Source: Nitrososphaerota archaeon
GTDB taxonomy: Archaea > Thermoproteota > Nitrososphaeria > Nitrososphaerales > Nitrosopumilaceae
Direction of reading: 5' to 3'
DNA: 46,692 bases
NCBI GenBank assembly: GCA_028867675.1
Contig: JAGWGA010000011.1
Span: 1 to 46,692, forward strand
In this document: positions 1-8,077 of the stretch, piece after piece
Layout: every line of letters begins with the position of its first letter
Position numbering within the stretch: position 1 is the first letter of the stretch
The notes under the pieces: model-generated
The model's database searches: none
Seen by the model: the letters and a program-made list of their open reading frames with translations, nothing else
Told to the model about the DNA's origin: nothing
Position numbers and translations under genes: made by a program

Positions 1-323
1 TATATAGTGAAACTGAAATTAATCAAATTTTTTAAAATATTATAAGATATATAATGAAATATAAACAAAAAATTAATAGATTCACAAAAAAAGTAATTTT
101 AAAAATTGATTTTTATTGTTCTTCATAGTTTATTTCTCTTTATCTAAATATTTGCTATAGTTTCTTTGATCACTACATAGTCACATAGTTAACTATGTGT
201 TCTCTTACGCGATCAATAAGATCGAGTAATTTGATGTCTAATTTATTTTGACTTTATTTCCCAAGTAGTACTTCAAAATCTATTTGGGTCATGTAGATAT
301 TCTCCAAAAATAATCTCGCACCA
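1..323. other. AT-rich upstream region of the phospholipase gene
   Basis: This non-coding stretch is very AT-rich in its first 160 bases and holds no convincing ORF on either strand. Its one clear structure is the 18-bp palindrome at 182-199, with a further TACATAG at 174-180, described separately. AT-rich tracts near 236-248 and 305-313 could hold the TATA box for the gene starting at 324, but none stands out. Confidence 0.6.
182..199. promoter_or_regulatory. perfect 18-bp palindrome, candidate phosphate operator
   Basis: The sequence CACATAGTTAACTATGTG is an exact palindrome about 125 bp upstream of the secreted phosphoesterase start. A further TACATAG lies just upstream at 174-180, so ACATAG occurs twice in direct orientation 9 bp apart and once inverted. 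Related CTATGTA or GAACTA elements lie upstream of both pstS genes, pstC, the histidine kinase and the DUF47-like gene. Operator function is inferred. Confidence 0.5.
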
Positions 324-1889
324 ATGACAAAAATTTTAACGACAACAATCGTAGGACTTCTAATAACATCTATGATGTTCAGCGGTTCAATGTGGGCCTG
401 GGCAGACGACGATGACAGGGCAAAAACACCAATTAAAAACGTGGTCGTGATATTCCAAGAAAACATATCTTTTGATCACTACTTTGGTACCTATCCTAAT
501 GCTGCAGGGTTCACCGCAAAAGCCGGTACTCCAATACCTAACAACTACATCTCAAATCCAACTCTTCTCACAAACAATCCAAACAAGGCTTCAAATGGAA
601 CAGTTTTCAATCCATTCCTTTTGACTGCATCACAGGCAATAACATGTGATTTCGATCACGTATACCTTGATGAACAAAAGGCATTTGATGGTGGTTTAAT
701 GGACAAATTTGTTCAATTTACAGGCAAAACTGGAACAAATTGCAAGCCAGATGGAAGTACTGTGATGGGATATTATGACGGAACAGTTGTTACTGGATTG
801 TGGAATATTGCTCAAAACTTTGCTATGAGTGATAACTCATATAGCACAATGTTTGGGCCTTCAACACCAGGTGCTATTAACCTAGTTTCAGGTCAGACAT
901 ATGGTGCATCAGAAGATGCAGTTGGTGCTGGTTCTGCAATATCGGACACAGACCCAAGATATGATGATTGCTCATCCACTGCATTTCCAACAATTGCTAT
1001 GAGTGGAAAGAACATTGGAGATCTCCTCAATGATAAAGGTGTCACTTGGGGTTGGTTCCAAGGTGGTTTTGCACCAACAGGAACTTCTACTAGTGGAAAG
1101 GCTATCTGTGGCGCAACAACACACAGAACGCAGACTGACAATGCAGCAGTTCCTGCTTACAGTGCACACCATGAGCCATTCGAATACTATGCATCCACTG
1201 CAAATCCTCACCATCTACCACCAGCAAACACTGCTGAGATGGGACATAATGGTCAGGCAAATCACCAGTATGATCTTAAACTCTTCTGGGCAGCAGTTCG
1301 CAATGGTACTTTACCACAGGTAACCTACCTGAAAGCACCAAGAGCTCAGGATGCACATCCAGGAAACTCATCTCCACTAGATGAACAATTGTTCATTGCA
1401 AATGTCACCAACACACTAGAGAATAGTCCATATTGGTCAAACACCGCCGAGATCATCTTATATGATGACTCTGATGGCTGGTATGATCATCAAGTATCTC
1501 CTATAGTGAATCACTCCAATGATCCACTTAATGACGCAGCAATATGCAGTGGTCAGAACGGAGATAAGAAGGCAGATCTAGGTGGTGCAGCTGACAGATG
1601 TGGTTATGGTCCAAGGCAACCATTCTTGGTAGTATCACCATATGCAAAATCAAACTTCATCTCACACAAGGTGACAGATCAATCTTCAGTCCTCAAATTC
1701 ATCGAGGACACCTTTAAGACAGGTGAGATTCCTGACACCCTTGGCATGAAGTCATTTGATGAACGTGCCGGTGACATAAAAGATATGTTTGACTTTGATA
1801 ATCATGGTAACACTCCAAAAGTGTGCTTGAATGCAGCAGGTCAAATAGTCCCACCAGTTGTTGGCATGTGTCCTATAGTGAACTCTTAA
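324..1889 (+). CDS. secreted phosphoesterase, phospholipase C / acid phosphatase family
   Basis: This 521-residue protein matches the phosphoesterase family that includes bacterial phospholipase C and AcpA-type acid phosphatases (PF04185). The N-terminus (about 1-28) is a signal peptide with a hydrophobic core, so the enzyme should act outside the membrane and release phosphate from phospholipids or other organic phosphates. Family motifs are visible: FQENISFDHYFGTYP near residue 44, GPSTPGAINLVSG near 180, YDDSDGWYDHQ near 380 and GPRQPFLVVSPY near 430. Length is normal for the family. It is a single-gene unit with a T-rich tract after the stop and a strong palindrome upstream. The phosphate-gene context supports a scavenging role; the substrate cannot be told from sequence. 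Confidence 0.88.
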   Translation: MTKILTTTIVGLLITSMMFSGSMWAWADDDDRAKTPIKNVVVIFQENISFDHYFGTYPNAAGFTAKAGTPIPNNYISNPTLLTNNPNKASNGTVFNPFLLTASQAITCDFDHVYLDEQKAFDGGLMDKFVQFTGKTGTNCKPDGSTVMGYYDGTVVTGLWNIAQNFAMSDNSYSTMFGPSTPGAINLVSGQTYGASEDAVGAGSAISDTDPRYDDCSSTAFPTIAMSGKNIGDLLNDKGVTWGWFQGGFAPTGTSTSGKAICGATTHRTQTDNAAVPAYSAHHEPFEYYASTANPHHLPPANTAEMGHNGQANHQYDLKLFWAAVRNGTLPQVTYLKAPRAQDAHPGNSSPLDEQLFIANVTNTLENSPYWSNTAEIILYDDSDGWYDHQVSPIVNHSNDPLNDAAICSGQNGDKKADLGGAADRCGYGPRQPFLVVSPYAKSNFISHKVTDQSSVLKFIEDTFKTGEIPDTLGMKSFDERAGDIKDMFDFDNHGNTPKVCLNAAGQIVPPVVGMCPIVNS

Positions 1890-1916
1890 AACTTCCCCTT
1901 CTTTTCTTTTTAAATT
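1890..1916 (+). terminator. T-rich termination tract after the phosphoesterase gene
   Basis: The pyrimidine-rich, U-rich tract that starts right after the stop codon (CTTCTTTTCTTTTT) resembles archaeal intrinsic termination signals, which need a U-tract but no hairpin. A 6-bp inverted repeat (ACACTA at 1922-1927, TAGTGT at 1935-1940) follows it. Confidence 0.5.
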
Positions 1917-2000
1917 ATGATACACTATGATGTGTAGTGTTAATATGATTTTCACATATGTTTTACTTATCAATGGCTTTTCATATACGAATTATTAGAA

Positions 2001-2138
2001 ATGATAGTCTGTTATTTATGTGAACACAAAATTGTACCTGATTCTGATGCGTGGAATATTTCAGATGAAAAGGTCTCATGTGAAGAGTCTGAATGCTTTT
2101 GCACATGTCATGTCAAATGTAATATGATTCTCAATTAG
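2001..2138 (+). CDS. small cysteine-rich ORF, 45 residues
   Basis: This ATG-to-TAG frame encodes 45 residues with seven cysteines and two histidines: CYLCEH near the start and CEESECFCTC plus HVKC near the end. That density suggests a metal-binding (zinc-finger-like) micro-protein rather than a chance frame. A TATA-like CATATA at about 1982-1987 lies some 20 bp before the ATG, compatible with a nearly leaderless transcript. I do not recognise a family. It sits alone between two phosphate-related genes; its role is unknown, and it may not be translated. Confidence 0.45.
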   Translation: MIVCYLCEHKIVPDSDAWNISDEKVSCEESECFCTCHVKCNMILN

Positions 2139-2170
2139 ACTTTATCTTTTAAAAGATATCATAGTCTATG

Positions 2171-2188
2171 TAGACATATGTATGTCTA
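2171..2188. promoter_or_regulatory. inverted repeat upstream of the sensor kinase
   Basis: The sequence TAGACATATGTATGTCTA consists of two perfect 8-bp arms around a TG centre. CTATGTA overlaps its left side at 2166-2172. It lies about 240 bp before the histidine kinase start. It resembles, but is not identical to, the elements before the pst genes. A regulator-binding role is inferred. Confidence 0.4.
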
Positions 2189-2427
2189 TGATGATTTTCA
2201 TAATAAACACCCGAGTGTCTAATAATGTTATTTTTTACAATGTTGTACATGAACATATGCTTTACAAATGTTCTACTTTTTCAAAATGGTGAACACGATT
2301 GATAAAAACACTTCTGATTCTGAACAGTACTACCATAATGTTAATAATATTGATAATATTTTATGCTCAAGAGCAGATTAAACAAGAAACTAGTATAGGG
2401 TTCACTAAATAGGAGTCAAATTTAGAA

Positions 2428-4305
2428 ATGAAATTACAGCTAAAATTCATCCTTATGTTTCTAGCAGTTTCTTTGTCCAGTGTTATAATTGGCTATGTGG
2501 CAATTGTTTCAAGTAGGGAATCATTAGAAAACTCAATTGGTCATAACTCTGTTACATTTTCTTCTAAAATAATGGGCGATATCGATGAAGACATATACAA
2601 TAAAATAATTTTATTTGAGACACTCACCAACACAGATTCTTCTAGAAATGCAATAATTGACTCCAATAATGAATTTTCAAAGATCGCAAACATTGATGAC
2701 TACCTAATCCAAAAGCAAAAGGAATGGATTTCCGGAGATCCATATACAAATACACTAATTCTTCATTCAATTAATAATTCTCTATCCAATCAACTAAAAT
2801 CTACATCTCAATATCTCAAGGATACAAACTATTATTCAGTAATAGCCGAAATGGTGATTACAAATGAATATGGGGCAACTATAGCTGCAACTGGACAGGT
2901 AGCAAACTATGCACACAATGATCAATCATGGTGGCAAGAATCCAAATTAAATTACCTCTACGTTGGTACTGATGATCTAAACCCTCAGAGGGATGCCCTT
3001 GATTTTGGAATGAGAATAGACGATAATGATGGAAAATTCATAGGGGCCAGAAAAGTTGTAATGAATCTTGACGAGATAATTAATGTCATCAAAGATGCTC
3101 AAAGAAAATCAGAGTACAAATCATCAGAAATAATGTTGCTTACTCCAGATGGGAAATTGATCTATTCTACAAAAAATGCCAAAATTTTTGACGATCTCTC
3201 AGGCAGCAAACTTTTCAAGTCCATTACACAAAAAAATGGTTTCGTTGAATATGATGAGAATCAAAAAACTAGTTTAATTGCGTATTCAAAATCTATGGGA
3301 TTTAGTGATTACAGGGGATTGGGATGGATCTTGGTTCTGAAATATGATACTAATGAAATATTAAAACCAGTTTCAGACCTGACTAACTTTATCACGTATA
3401 TTACAATTGCAATTGTCATAATTGCTTCTCTCCTTAGCATATTTATTTCAAGACAATTATCAAGACGAATTACATCATTACGCAATGCTGCAAATAATGT
3501 TGCAGAAGGTGATTTTGCAGTGAAAGTAGATCTATCCGGTAACGATGAAATCCATGATCTTGCAAAAGATATTGATCTAATGGCAAAACGACTTGATCGT
3601 GATACACAGATACTTTTGAAATCTGAGAGGTTATCTGCAATCGGAGAACTTGCTGCAAGAGTTGCCCATGACTTGAGAAATCCACTAAATATAATTAAAA
3701 ACGGACTAGAGTTGCTAATTATTAAAAATCCAAATATGGATGAAAAATCAAAGGAAATCATTGCTAGGATTGAGCGTTCTATATTTAGAATGTCTCACCA
3801 AATAGAAGAGGTTCTGGATTATGTAAGAGTCAAACCATTGGAGTTTTATGAACATAGCATACGAGGAATTCTACATAATGTCGTTGAGCATATGGAAATT
3901 CCAGAGACTGTGAAAATCACTCTTCCTGATAACGATGTAATAATATCATGTGATTCTGAAAAGATGAGAATAGTGTTTTCAAACATTATAACAAATGCAA
4001 TTCAGGCAATGGAAAATGTTGGAAGTGTAGATATTACGATGTCTGAAGATGCAGAATATACAATAATTAAAATAATTGACTCTGGCAAAGGCATACCTGT
4101 AGATCTTCTATCAACAATCTTTGAACCGCTAGTTACCACAAAACAAAAAGGAACTGGTCTTGGACTTGTTAGTTGTAAAAATATAGTTGAACGTCATAAT
4201 GGTTCAATTTCAGCCAAGAATAATCCCACCACATTTACAATTCGCCTACCCAAGAAAAATCTACAAACTATGAATGATAGATTAGAAAAAACGAATATTT
4301 TGTAA
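2428..4305 (+). CDS. membrane sensor histidine kinase (Cache-like sensor, HAMP, HisKA, HATPase)
   Basis: This 625-residue kinase has a transmembrane helix at about 6-26, a large outer sensor region at about 30-315, and a second helix at about 320-341. The outer region looks like a double Cache domain, including the DQSWWQ motif near 165. A HAMP linker follows (345-395), then the dimerisation/phosphoacceptor helix with H414 in RVAHDLRNP. The ATPase domain has an N box at about 519-523, the G1 box DSGKGIP near 551 and the G2 box GTGLGL near 575. All core residues look intact. No response regulator is adjacent, so it is an orphan kinase; the nearest receiver protein is at 27,696. It converges on pstS with a 3-bp gap. 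Phosphate sensing is suggested only by neighbours. Confidence 0.93.
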   Translation: MKLQLKFILMFLAVSLSSVIIGYVAIVSSRESLENSIGHNSVTFSSKIMGDIDEDIYNKIILFETLTNTDSSRNAIIDSNNEFSKIANIDDYLIQKQKEWISGDPYTNTLILHSINNSLSNQLKSTSQYLKDTNYYSVIAEMVITNEYGATIAATGQVANYAHNDQSWWQESKLNYLYVGTDDLNPQRDALDFGMRIDDNDGKFIGARKVVMNLDEIINVIKDAQRKSEYKSSEIMLLTPDGKLIYSTKNAKIFDDLSGSKLFKSITQKNGFVEYDENQKTSLIAYSKSMGFSDYRGLGWILVLKYDTNEILKPVSDLTNFITYITIAIVIIASLLSIFISRQLSRRITSLRNAANNVAEGDFAVKVDLSGNDEIHDLAKDIDLMAKRLDRDTQILLKSERLSAIGELAARVAHDLRNPLNIIKNGLELLIIKNPNMDEKSKEIIARIERSIFRMSHQIEEVLDYVRVKPLEFYEHSIRGILHNVVEHMEIPETVKITLPDNDVIISCDSEKMRIVFSNIITNAIQAMENVGSVDITMSEDAEYTIIKIIDSGKGIPVDLLSTIFEPLVTTKQKGTGLGLVSCKNIVERHNGSISAKNNPTTFTIRLPKKNLQTMNDRLEKTNIL

Positions 4306-4308
4306 AGT

Positions 4309-5514
4309 CTAGTATTTGGAAGTTTTCATGTTGTGTGTTATTGTTATGATTACAATAATGGATATAATGAATATGATGGGCACAATTTGGTCAAACTCTG
4401 GTGTAGTTTCAGCCATCAAGCTTTCTCCATTATACTTGATCATTGCAAGCCCTTCAATATCTTTCTGTTTTACACCGTCTGGCAGTGGTGCATACTCTAA
4501 TGAGGGTGAAAACTGCTGTCCGTCAGTTATTATCCAATTAATCAAATTCACTACCTCCTTTGCTTTTTCCCTTGTCATACCTGGTACCTTTTCTAAGTTC
4601 TGATGAACCAAAAAGTATGTCATACTGGATATGGGATATGAGTTATCTCCTTGTGAATTAATTATGGAAACCTGACTCCAATCACCATCTGAACTTGGTA
4701 ACATGGGTATTCCATTACTTGCTGCACTTTGTATTGATTCCATTGTAGGTGCTACAAAAGATGAACCCTGAGCATTCATGATGTGTGCATAGGTCATGTT
4801 ACGTTGAAGGGCATATGCCAATTCGATATATCCTATGGAATATGGCGTTTGATTTACAGAATTGGCAACACCCTCGTTTTGCGGAGATCCTACTCCTGTT
4901 GGCCAAGATACGGTCTTTCCTTTTCCTATGAATGTATTCCAATCTACACTACTTCTTGACAAGAAATCTGTAAAGACAAAAGTTGTTCCAGAGCCATCGG
5001 AACGGTGAACAGTTGTAATCGGCTGGTCTGGCAATTTCATACCTTGATTAATATCTTGAATACTTGTATCGTTCCAATTAGTTATCTTTCCCTGATAAAT
5101 GTCTGCTATTATTTTTCCAGTTAAGTTCATGCCGGTCTGTATTCCTGGAATGTTGTATGCAACTACATCAGCCCCTATGGTTTCTGGTATGTGTAATACA
5201 TCGCCCGCCTTCACAGATTCCGTTTTAGAAAGTGGAGCATCAGAGGCTCCAAAATCTGTTTGGTAATCCAAAAAGTGTTTTACTCCAGTTCCGCTGCCTA
5301 GTGCCTGATAATTGAATTGAATATTAGGATGTAATTTATTGTATTCATCAGCCCATTTTAAAATTATGGGATATGGAAAAGTTGCTCCATCTGCATTTAT
5401 TTGGATTGAATTACCTTGAGCATATGCTGAATGAAAAATAAAATTAAAACCCGTGATTACAAATAATGATAAAATTACCATTACCAATGACAGCGATGCT
5501 TTAATGAACCGCAT
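4309..5514 (-). CDS. pstS: phosphate ABC transporter substrate-binding protein PstS, membrane-anchored
   Basis: This 401-residue periplasmic-binding-type protein captures phosphate for the Pst importer. An N-terminal signal segment (about 8-32) is followed by the phosphate-binding motifs GADGATFPYP-like near 43, QALGSGTGVKHF near 70, GASDAPLS near 88 and HRSDGSGTTF near 170. The last ~28 residues form a hydrophobic helix with a short basic tail (THNMKTSKY), so the protein is probably tethered by its C-terminus. The second PstS of this window (22606-23796) lacks that helix. It is a monocistronic gene facing the histidine kinase and has a symmetrical element upstream at 5555-5574. The cognate permease is probably pstCAB at 12394-15130. 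Confidence 0.93.
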   Translation of the reverse strand: MRFIKASLSLVMVILSLFVITGFNFIFHSAYAQGNSIQINADGATFPYPIILKWADEYNKLHPNIQFNYQALGSGTGVKHFLDYQTDFGASDAPLSKTESVKAGDVLHIPETIGADVVAYNIPGIQTGMNLTGKIIADIYQGKITNWNDTSIQDINQGMKLPDQPITTVHRSDGSGTTFVFTDFLSRSSVDWNTFIGKGKTVSWPTGVGSPQNEGVANSVNQTPYSIGYIELAYALQRNMTYAHIMNAQGSSFVAPTMESIQSAASNGIPMLPSSDGDWSQVSIINSQGDNSYPISSMTYFLVHQNLEKVPGMTREKAKEVVNLINWIITDGQQFSPSLEYAPLPDGVKQKDIEGLAMIKYNGESLMAETTPEFDQIVPIIFIISIIVIITITHNMKTSKY

Positions 5515-5554
5515 TTAGTTTCTTAACTTGTTTGATATTTACCAATTATCTATG

Positions 5555-5574
5555 TTAACTATGTATTTTACATA
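5555..5574. promoter_or_regulatory. operator-like element upstream of pstS
   Basis: TTAACTATGTA at 5555-5565 overlaps a perfect inverted repeat: TATGTA at 5560-5565, TTT, then TACATA at 5569-5574. For the leftward pstS it lies just upstream of a TATA-like GGTAAATATC (about 5534-5543), the position expected for an archaeal activator site. It shares CTATGTA with the elements before pstC and the second pstS. Confidence 0.5.
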
Positions 5575-5657
5575 CGTTTTCATATCAAATACCTATAATT
5601 AAGACAAAAACTACCTTTAATTGAGAAAGATCTTAATCAAATATTATAAAAAAATTT

Positions 5658-6059
5658 CTATTGAACTAGTTCTATTCTGCGTAAATTCATAATATCGTTG
5701 ACAATATTGTTTTTTACGCTTATTGGATTGAGTAGAGGCCTAGAAATTACTACAATGACATAATTTAGAACATCAAAGGAAAATATGGTAAATTTCTCCC
5801 TCTCAATAATGGTTCCATGAACTTTTCCAAATTCATTATCGTGTTCTTTATTCATTGATGATTTTAGAACAGATTCCATGAAGAACATTTCTCTTTTTTG
5901 TGGCATGAGTTCCTTGTTAATTCCGTCTTCTCTTTCAGATATTTCTATGACTCTGCCCTTGTTGTTTAATATTGCAACCAATTCTATACTGTCATTTATC
6001 TTGGCGATATTGGCACACAAGCTGTCAAATTCATACATGCTGTCTGAATATCCCGTCAT
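5658..6059 (-). CDS. DUF6659-like small cytosolic protein
   Basis: This 133-residue protein resembles the short family annotated DUF6659 that is abundant in Nitrososphaerota. Its layout fits: an N-terminal helix (YEFDSLCANIAKINDSI), then a strand motif VAILNNKGRVIEIS that recalls PAS/roadblock-like folds, a central helix containing MPQKREMFFME, and a C-terminal strand region FSFDVLNYVIVVISR. No catalytic or metal site is evident. It is divergent from the monooxygenase-like gene at 6220, with the AGTTCTATAGAACT palindrome between them. Family function is unknown; a sensory or regulatory role is a guess from its size and strand pattern. Confidence 0.6.
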   Translation of the reverse strand: MTGYSDSMYEFDSLCANIAKINDSIELVAILNNKGRVIEISEREDGINKELMPQKREMFFMESVLKSSMNKEHDNEFGKVHGTIIEREKFTIFSFDVLNYVIVVISRPLLNPISVKNNIVNDIMNLRRIELVQ

Positions 6060-6131
6060 TATGCCTAGTAATTGTATTGGGAGATGAAAAGGATGTACCG
6101 TATAGAATGATATTGTCTATGATATCTCTAT

Positions 6132-6145
6132 AGTTCTATAGAACT
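6132..6145. promoter_or_regulatory. perfect 14-bp palindrome in a divergent promoter
   Basis: AGTTCTATAGAACT is an exact palindrome between the leftward DUF6659-like gene and the rightward ABM-type gene. The same half-sites (AGTTC and GAACT) recur with a 6-bp spacer just before pstC (12359-12378), which suggests a common DNA-binding dimer. Confidence 0.5.
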
Positions 6146-6219
6146 GTGTAAAATATACGATCTTGTAAAGGCGATCAGGTTTTTATCTGACTATTTGGAA
6201 TAATGTTTGATAAAATAAA

Positions 6220-6576
6220 TTGGAATCTATTACCAGAATTGTACAATATAAAGTAAAAAAGAAAAAACTTGACAAGGTAAAAAATACCATATCTGAGTAT
6301 ATTGAGATAGTTCGCAAGAATGAGCCTGGTATAATAGAGTACAAAGTGTACCAGGAAGACGATGATCCTGCCTCTATTGTACATATAATATCATTTACAG
6401 ATAAAAATGCTGAGAAGATTCATGACAAAAGTGAACATATGAAAAAATTGAAAAAAATTCTAGTCCCTATGTCCAAAGGAAAAGCTGTCTATGTTACTTT
6501 GAACAATATTCAATTTATAAAATCTGAGGAAAAACCTGTAGGAACTGACAACACACATTCACACGAACCAATCTGA
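6220..6576 (+). CDS. antibiotic biosynthesis monooxygenase (ABM)-like domain protein
   Basis: The 118-residue product looks like a small dimeric alpha/beta ABM/YgiN-type fold. It starts with a strand RIVQYKVKKKK, then a helix KVKNTISEYIEIVRKNEPGIIEYKVYQ, and ends the domain with ADPASIVHIISF-like strands and an HMKKLKKIL helix. Members are quinol monooxygenases, heme-degrading enzymes or proteins of unknown role; specific catalytic residues cannot be assigned here. The start is TTG at 6220, chosen because translation from it begins directly with the first strand and a TATA-like TTTTTATC lies about 30 bp upstream. The hydrophilic tail (about 100-118) is histidine-rich (THSHEP). It is probably transcribed alone. 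Confidence 0.6.
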   Translation: MESITRIVQYKVKKKKLDKVKNTISEYIEIVRKNEPGIIEYKVYQEDDDPASIVHIISFTDKNAEKIHDKSEHMKKLKKILVPMSKGKAVYVTLNNIQFIKSEEKPVGTDNTHSHEPI

Positions 6577-6597
6577 TTTTACTAGGTAAAAATTTTG

Positions 6598-7326
6598 TTA
6601 ATTACCTACTCGTTTGAGGAAAACATCTATTCTTTTTTGTAGATCGTTGTGGATGTCGATTACTGGTCTATTTCCATTAATTGGTATTAGGCCATATCTT
6701 TTCTGCATCGCATAAAACTCTTGTGAGATCTTTTTCTGATAAATCAAAAATGACTCGTACATATCTTCTGATAATCCAATGTCTGCACCTGATTCATAAT
6801 GATCTAATACCATATTTTTTTGAAATACTCTATGAACCAATACCTCTGGATCAACATCTAAATAAAATACAACATCTGGTTTTATTGAAAATCCATACAA
6901 ATTATGACACCAAGTTCTGTCTAACCCTCTTACCAGGTTTCTCGCTATGAGTGTGTAGATGTACCTGTCTGCAAGGACAATATATCCTGCTTGCAAAGCA
7001 GGGATAATCTTGTATTCAAATTGGTCTGCAAAATCAGCTGCATAAAATAAAGCAAGAGTCTTTCTGCCAAGATTGTAGTCTTGTTTTGCTTCTAATATTC
7101 CCTGGCCTACTAATTCTGATCTTTTAATGCCTGTATTGAGTACTGCATGTCCATCTGCTTCTAATCTTGTAGTTATTGCCTGAATCTGAGTACTTCTACC
7201 TGATGCATCTGGGCCCTCGATTACAATCAAGCGACCTTTAATTTCTATATCTTGTAAATTCTTTAAACCATGACCATAAAATTCAACAGTTCTTTTCCCA
7301 AGATCTTTGTATTTTGTTCGTGTCAT
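6598..7326 (-). CDS. thymidylate kinase-like protein with altered P-loop
   Basis: This 242-residue protein has the thymidylate kinase fold signature: a P-loop region near 38-46, a LADRYIYT (DRY) motif near 120, and the KPDVVFYLDVD strand. The Walker A motif reads GPDASGRST, so the normally invariant lysine is R44. There is also a ~30-residue N-terminal extension before the first strand. It lies 1 bp after the upstream paralogue, so the pair is co-transcribed. TMK normally makes dTDP from dTMP. With a second TMK having a canonical P-loop next door, this copy may be a regulatory partner or have another substrate. The neighbouring SixA, Ppx and CHAD genes suggest phosphate or polyphosphate metabolism, but that is inference. 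Confidence 0.75.
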   Translation of the reverse strand: MTRTKYKDLGKRTVEFYGHGLKNLQDIEIKGRLIVIEGPDASGRSTQIQAITTRLEADGHAVLNTGIKRSELVGQGILEAKQDYNLGRKTLALFYAADFADQFEYKIIPALQAGYIVLADRYIYTLIARNLVRGLDRTWCHNLYGFSIKPDVVFYLDVDPEVLVHRVFQKNMVLDHYESGADIGLSEDMYESFLIYQKKISQEFYAMQKRYGLIPINGNRPVIDIHNDLQKRIDVFLKRVGN

Positions 7327-7327
7327 T

Positions 7328-8014
7328 TTATCTTCTGTCCCTTGCTCGACTTGAGCGAGTCTCAGTCAAAAGAGGCATTATTGCTTTTCTTACCAAGTTT
7401 TGTTGTTCTTCGATGTTTAATGTTCCATCAATTATTGTAAATCCTTCTCTTTCTGCAAGTTCATCATATTGCTCAATTATTCTTCCTTGGAAAATTCTAT
7501 AGCTCTCGTATGGATCATTGCTTAGATTCATGTCCATTCCAGCTTCATAATATTTCAGCTTTGGTCTACCAATCAAAATTCTATCAACTGCAATATCTAC
7601 TGGAACTTTAAAGTAAAAGGCAACATCTGGTTTTACTGCAAAATCATAAACTTTCTTTACCCAGTCTGGGTTACAGCCTCTAACAATATCTCTTGCAAAT
7701 GCTGTGTAGATGTATCTGTCAGCTAATACAAAATACCCTGCTCTTAAAAGTGGAGAAATGTTTCTCTCATATCTATCTGCAAAGTCTGTAGCATGTAGCA
7801 AGCTAAAAGTTGTAGGAGTAAGCAAACCTTTTTTCTTTCCTTTTGATGTAATTTGCTTTACCGTCTCAGATGAATTCCATTCTGATTTGAAAACATTAAT
7901 TCCTTTAAAAGCTAGCCACTTTTGTAAAAGATGAAGCTGTGTAGATTTTCCTGAACCATCAATACCTTCGACTATGATTAATTTTCCCGTAGTCCTCATC
8001 TTCTTAAACACCAT
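7328..8014 (-). CDS. tmk: thymidylate kinase (dTMP kinase)
   Basis: This 228-residue protein has a canonical TMK P-loop GIDGSGKST (17-25), the LADRYIYTAFARD motif near 102 and the KPDVAFYFKV strand, so ATP-dependent phosphorylation of dTMP to dTDP is the expected reaction. It is the first gene of a two-gene leftward unit with the paralogue at 6598-7326. The lid region differs from bacterial TMK and carries long inserts (YYEAGMDMNLSNDPYE) that are shared with the paralogue, so the two form their own subfamily. A TATA-like ATCTAAAAAT at about 8039-8048 predicts a leaderless transcript starting near the ATG. Nucleotide specificity is inferred from family resemblance. Confidence 0.8.
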   Translation of the reverse strand: MVFKKMRTTGKLIIVEGIDGSGKSTQLHLLQKWLAFKGINVFKSEWNSSETVKQITSKGKKKGLLTPTTFSLLHATDFADRYERNISPLLRAGYFVLADRYIYTAFARDIVRGCNPDWVKKVYDFAVKPDVAFYFKVPVDIAVDRILIGRPKLKYYEAGMDMNLSNDPYESYRIFQGRIIEQYDELAEREGFTIIDGTLNIEEQQNLVRKAIMPLLTETRSSRARDRR

Positions 8015-8055
8015 ACTGTATCCTTAGAAAGGTATCATTTTTAGATCTTGCTGTT

Positions 8056-8077
8056 ATGCTAAGCCTAGCATTTTTTT
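8056..8077. promoter_or_regulatory. hairpin-forming inverted repeat with T-run
   Basis: ATGCTAAGCCTAGCAT (8056-8071) has perfect 6-bp arms around AGCC and runs into seven Ts (8071-8077). Read rightward it looks like an intrinsic terminator, but no gene ends there. Read leftward it lies directly upstream of the tmk TATA box, so an operator is the more natural reading. Confidence 0.35.

Larger units (their letters stand above)
1890..2427. other. intergenic region between phosphoesterase and histidine kinase
   Basis: This 538-bp gap holds the T-rich tract at its left end, a possible 45-codon cysteine-rich ORF at 2001-2138, and a perfect inverted repeat at 2171-2188. Downstream is a weak 31-codon ORF at 2286-2381 that I do not support. 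The sequence just before the kinase start has a possible GGAG about 16 nt upstream of the ATG, unlike the leaderless starts common elsewhere here. Confidence 0.6.

Noticed and set aside
254-466. Leftward 70-residue frame overlapping the phosphoesterase start
   Set aside because: It lies antisense to the signal peptide region of a clear gene and shows no family features.
1003-1323. Rightward 106-residue frame inside the phosphoesterase gene
   Set aside because: Out-of-frame shadow of a well-supported coding sequence.
2286-2381. 31-codon frame before the histidine kinase
   Set aside because: Asparagine-rich low-complexity product, no promoter or conserved motif; likely chance.
6598-7326. Assignment as polyphosphate kinase 2
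   Set aside because: The DRY and substrate motifs are of thymidylate kinase type, and PPK2 motifs are absent; kept only as a functional hypothesis.
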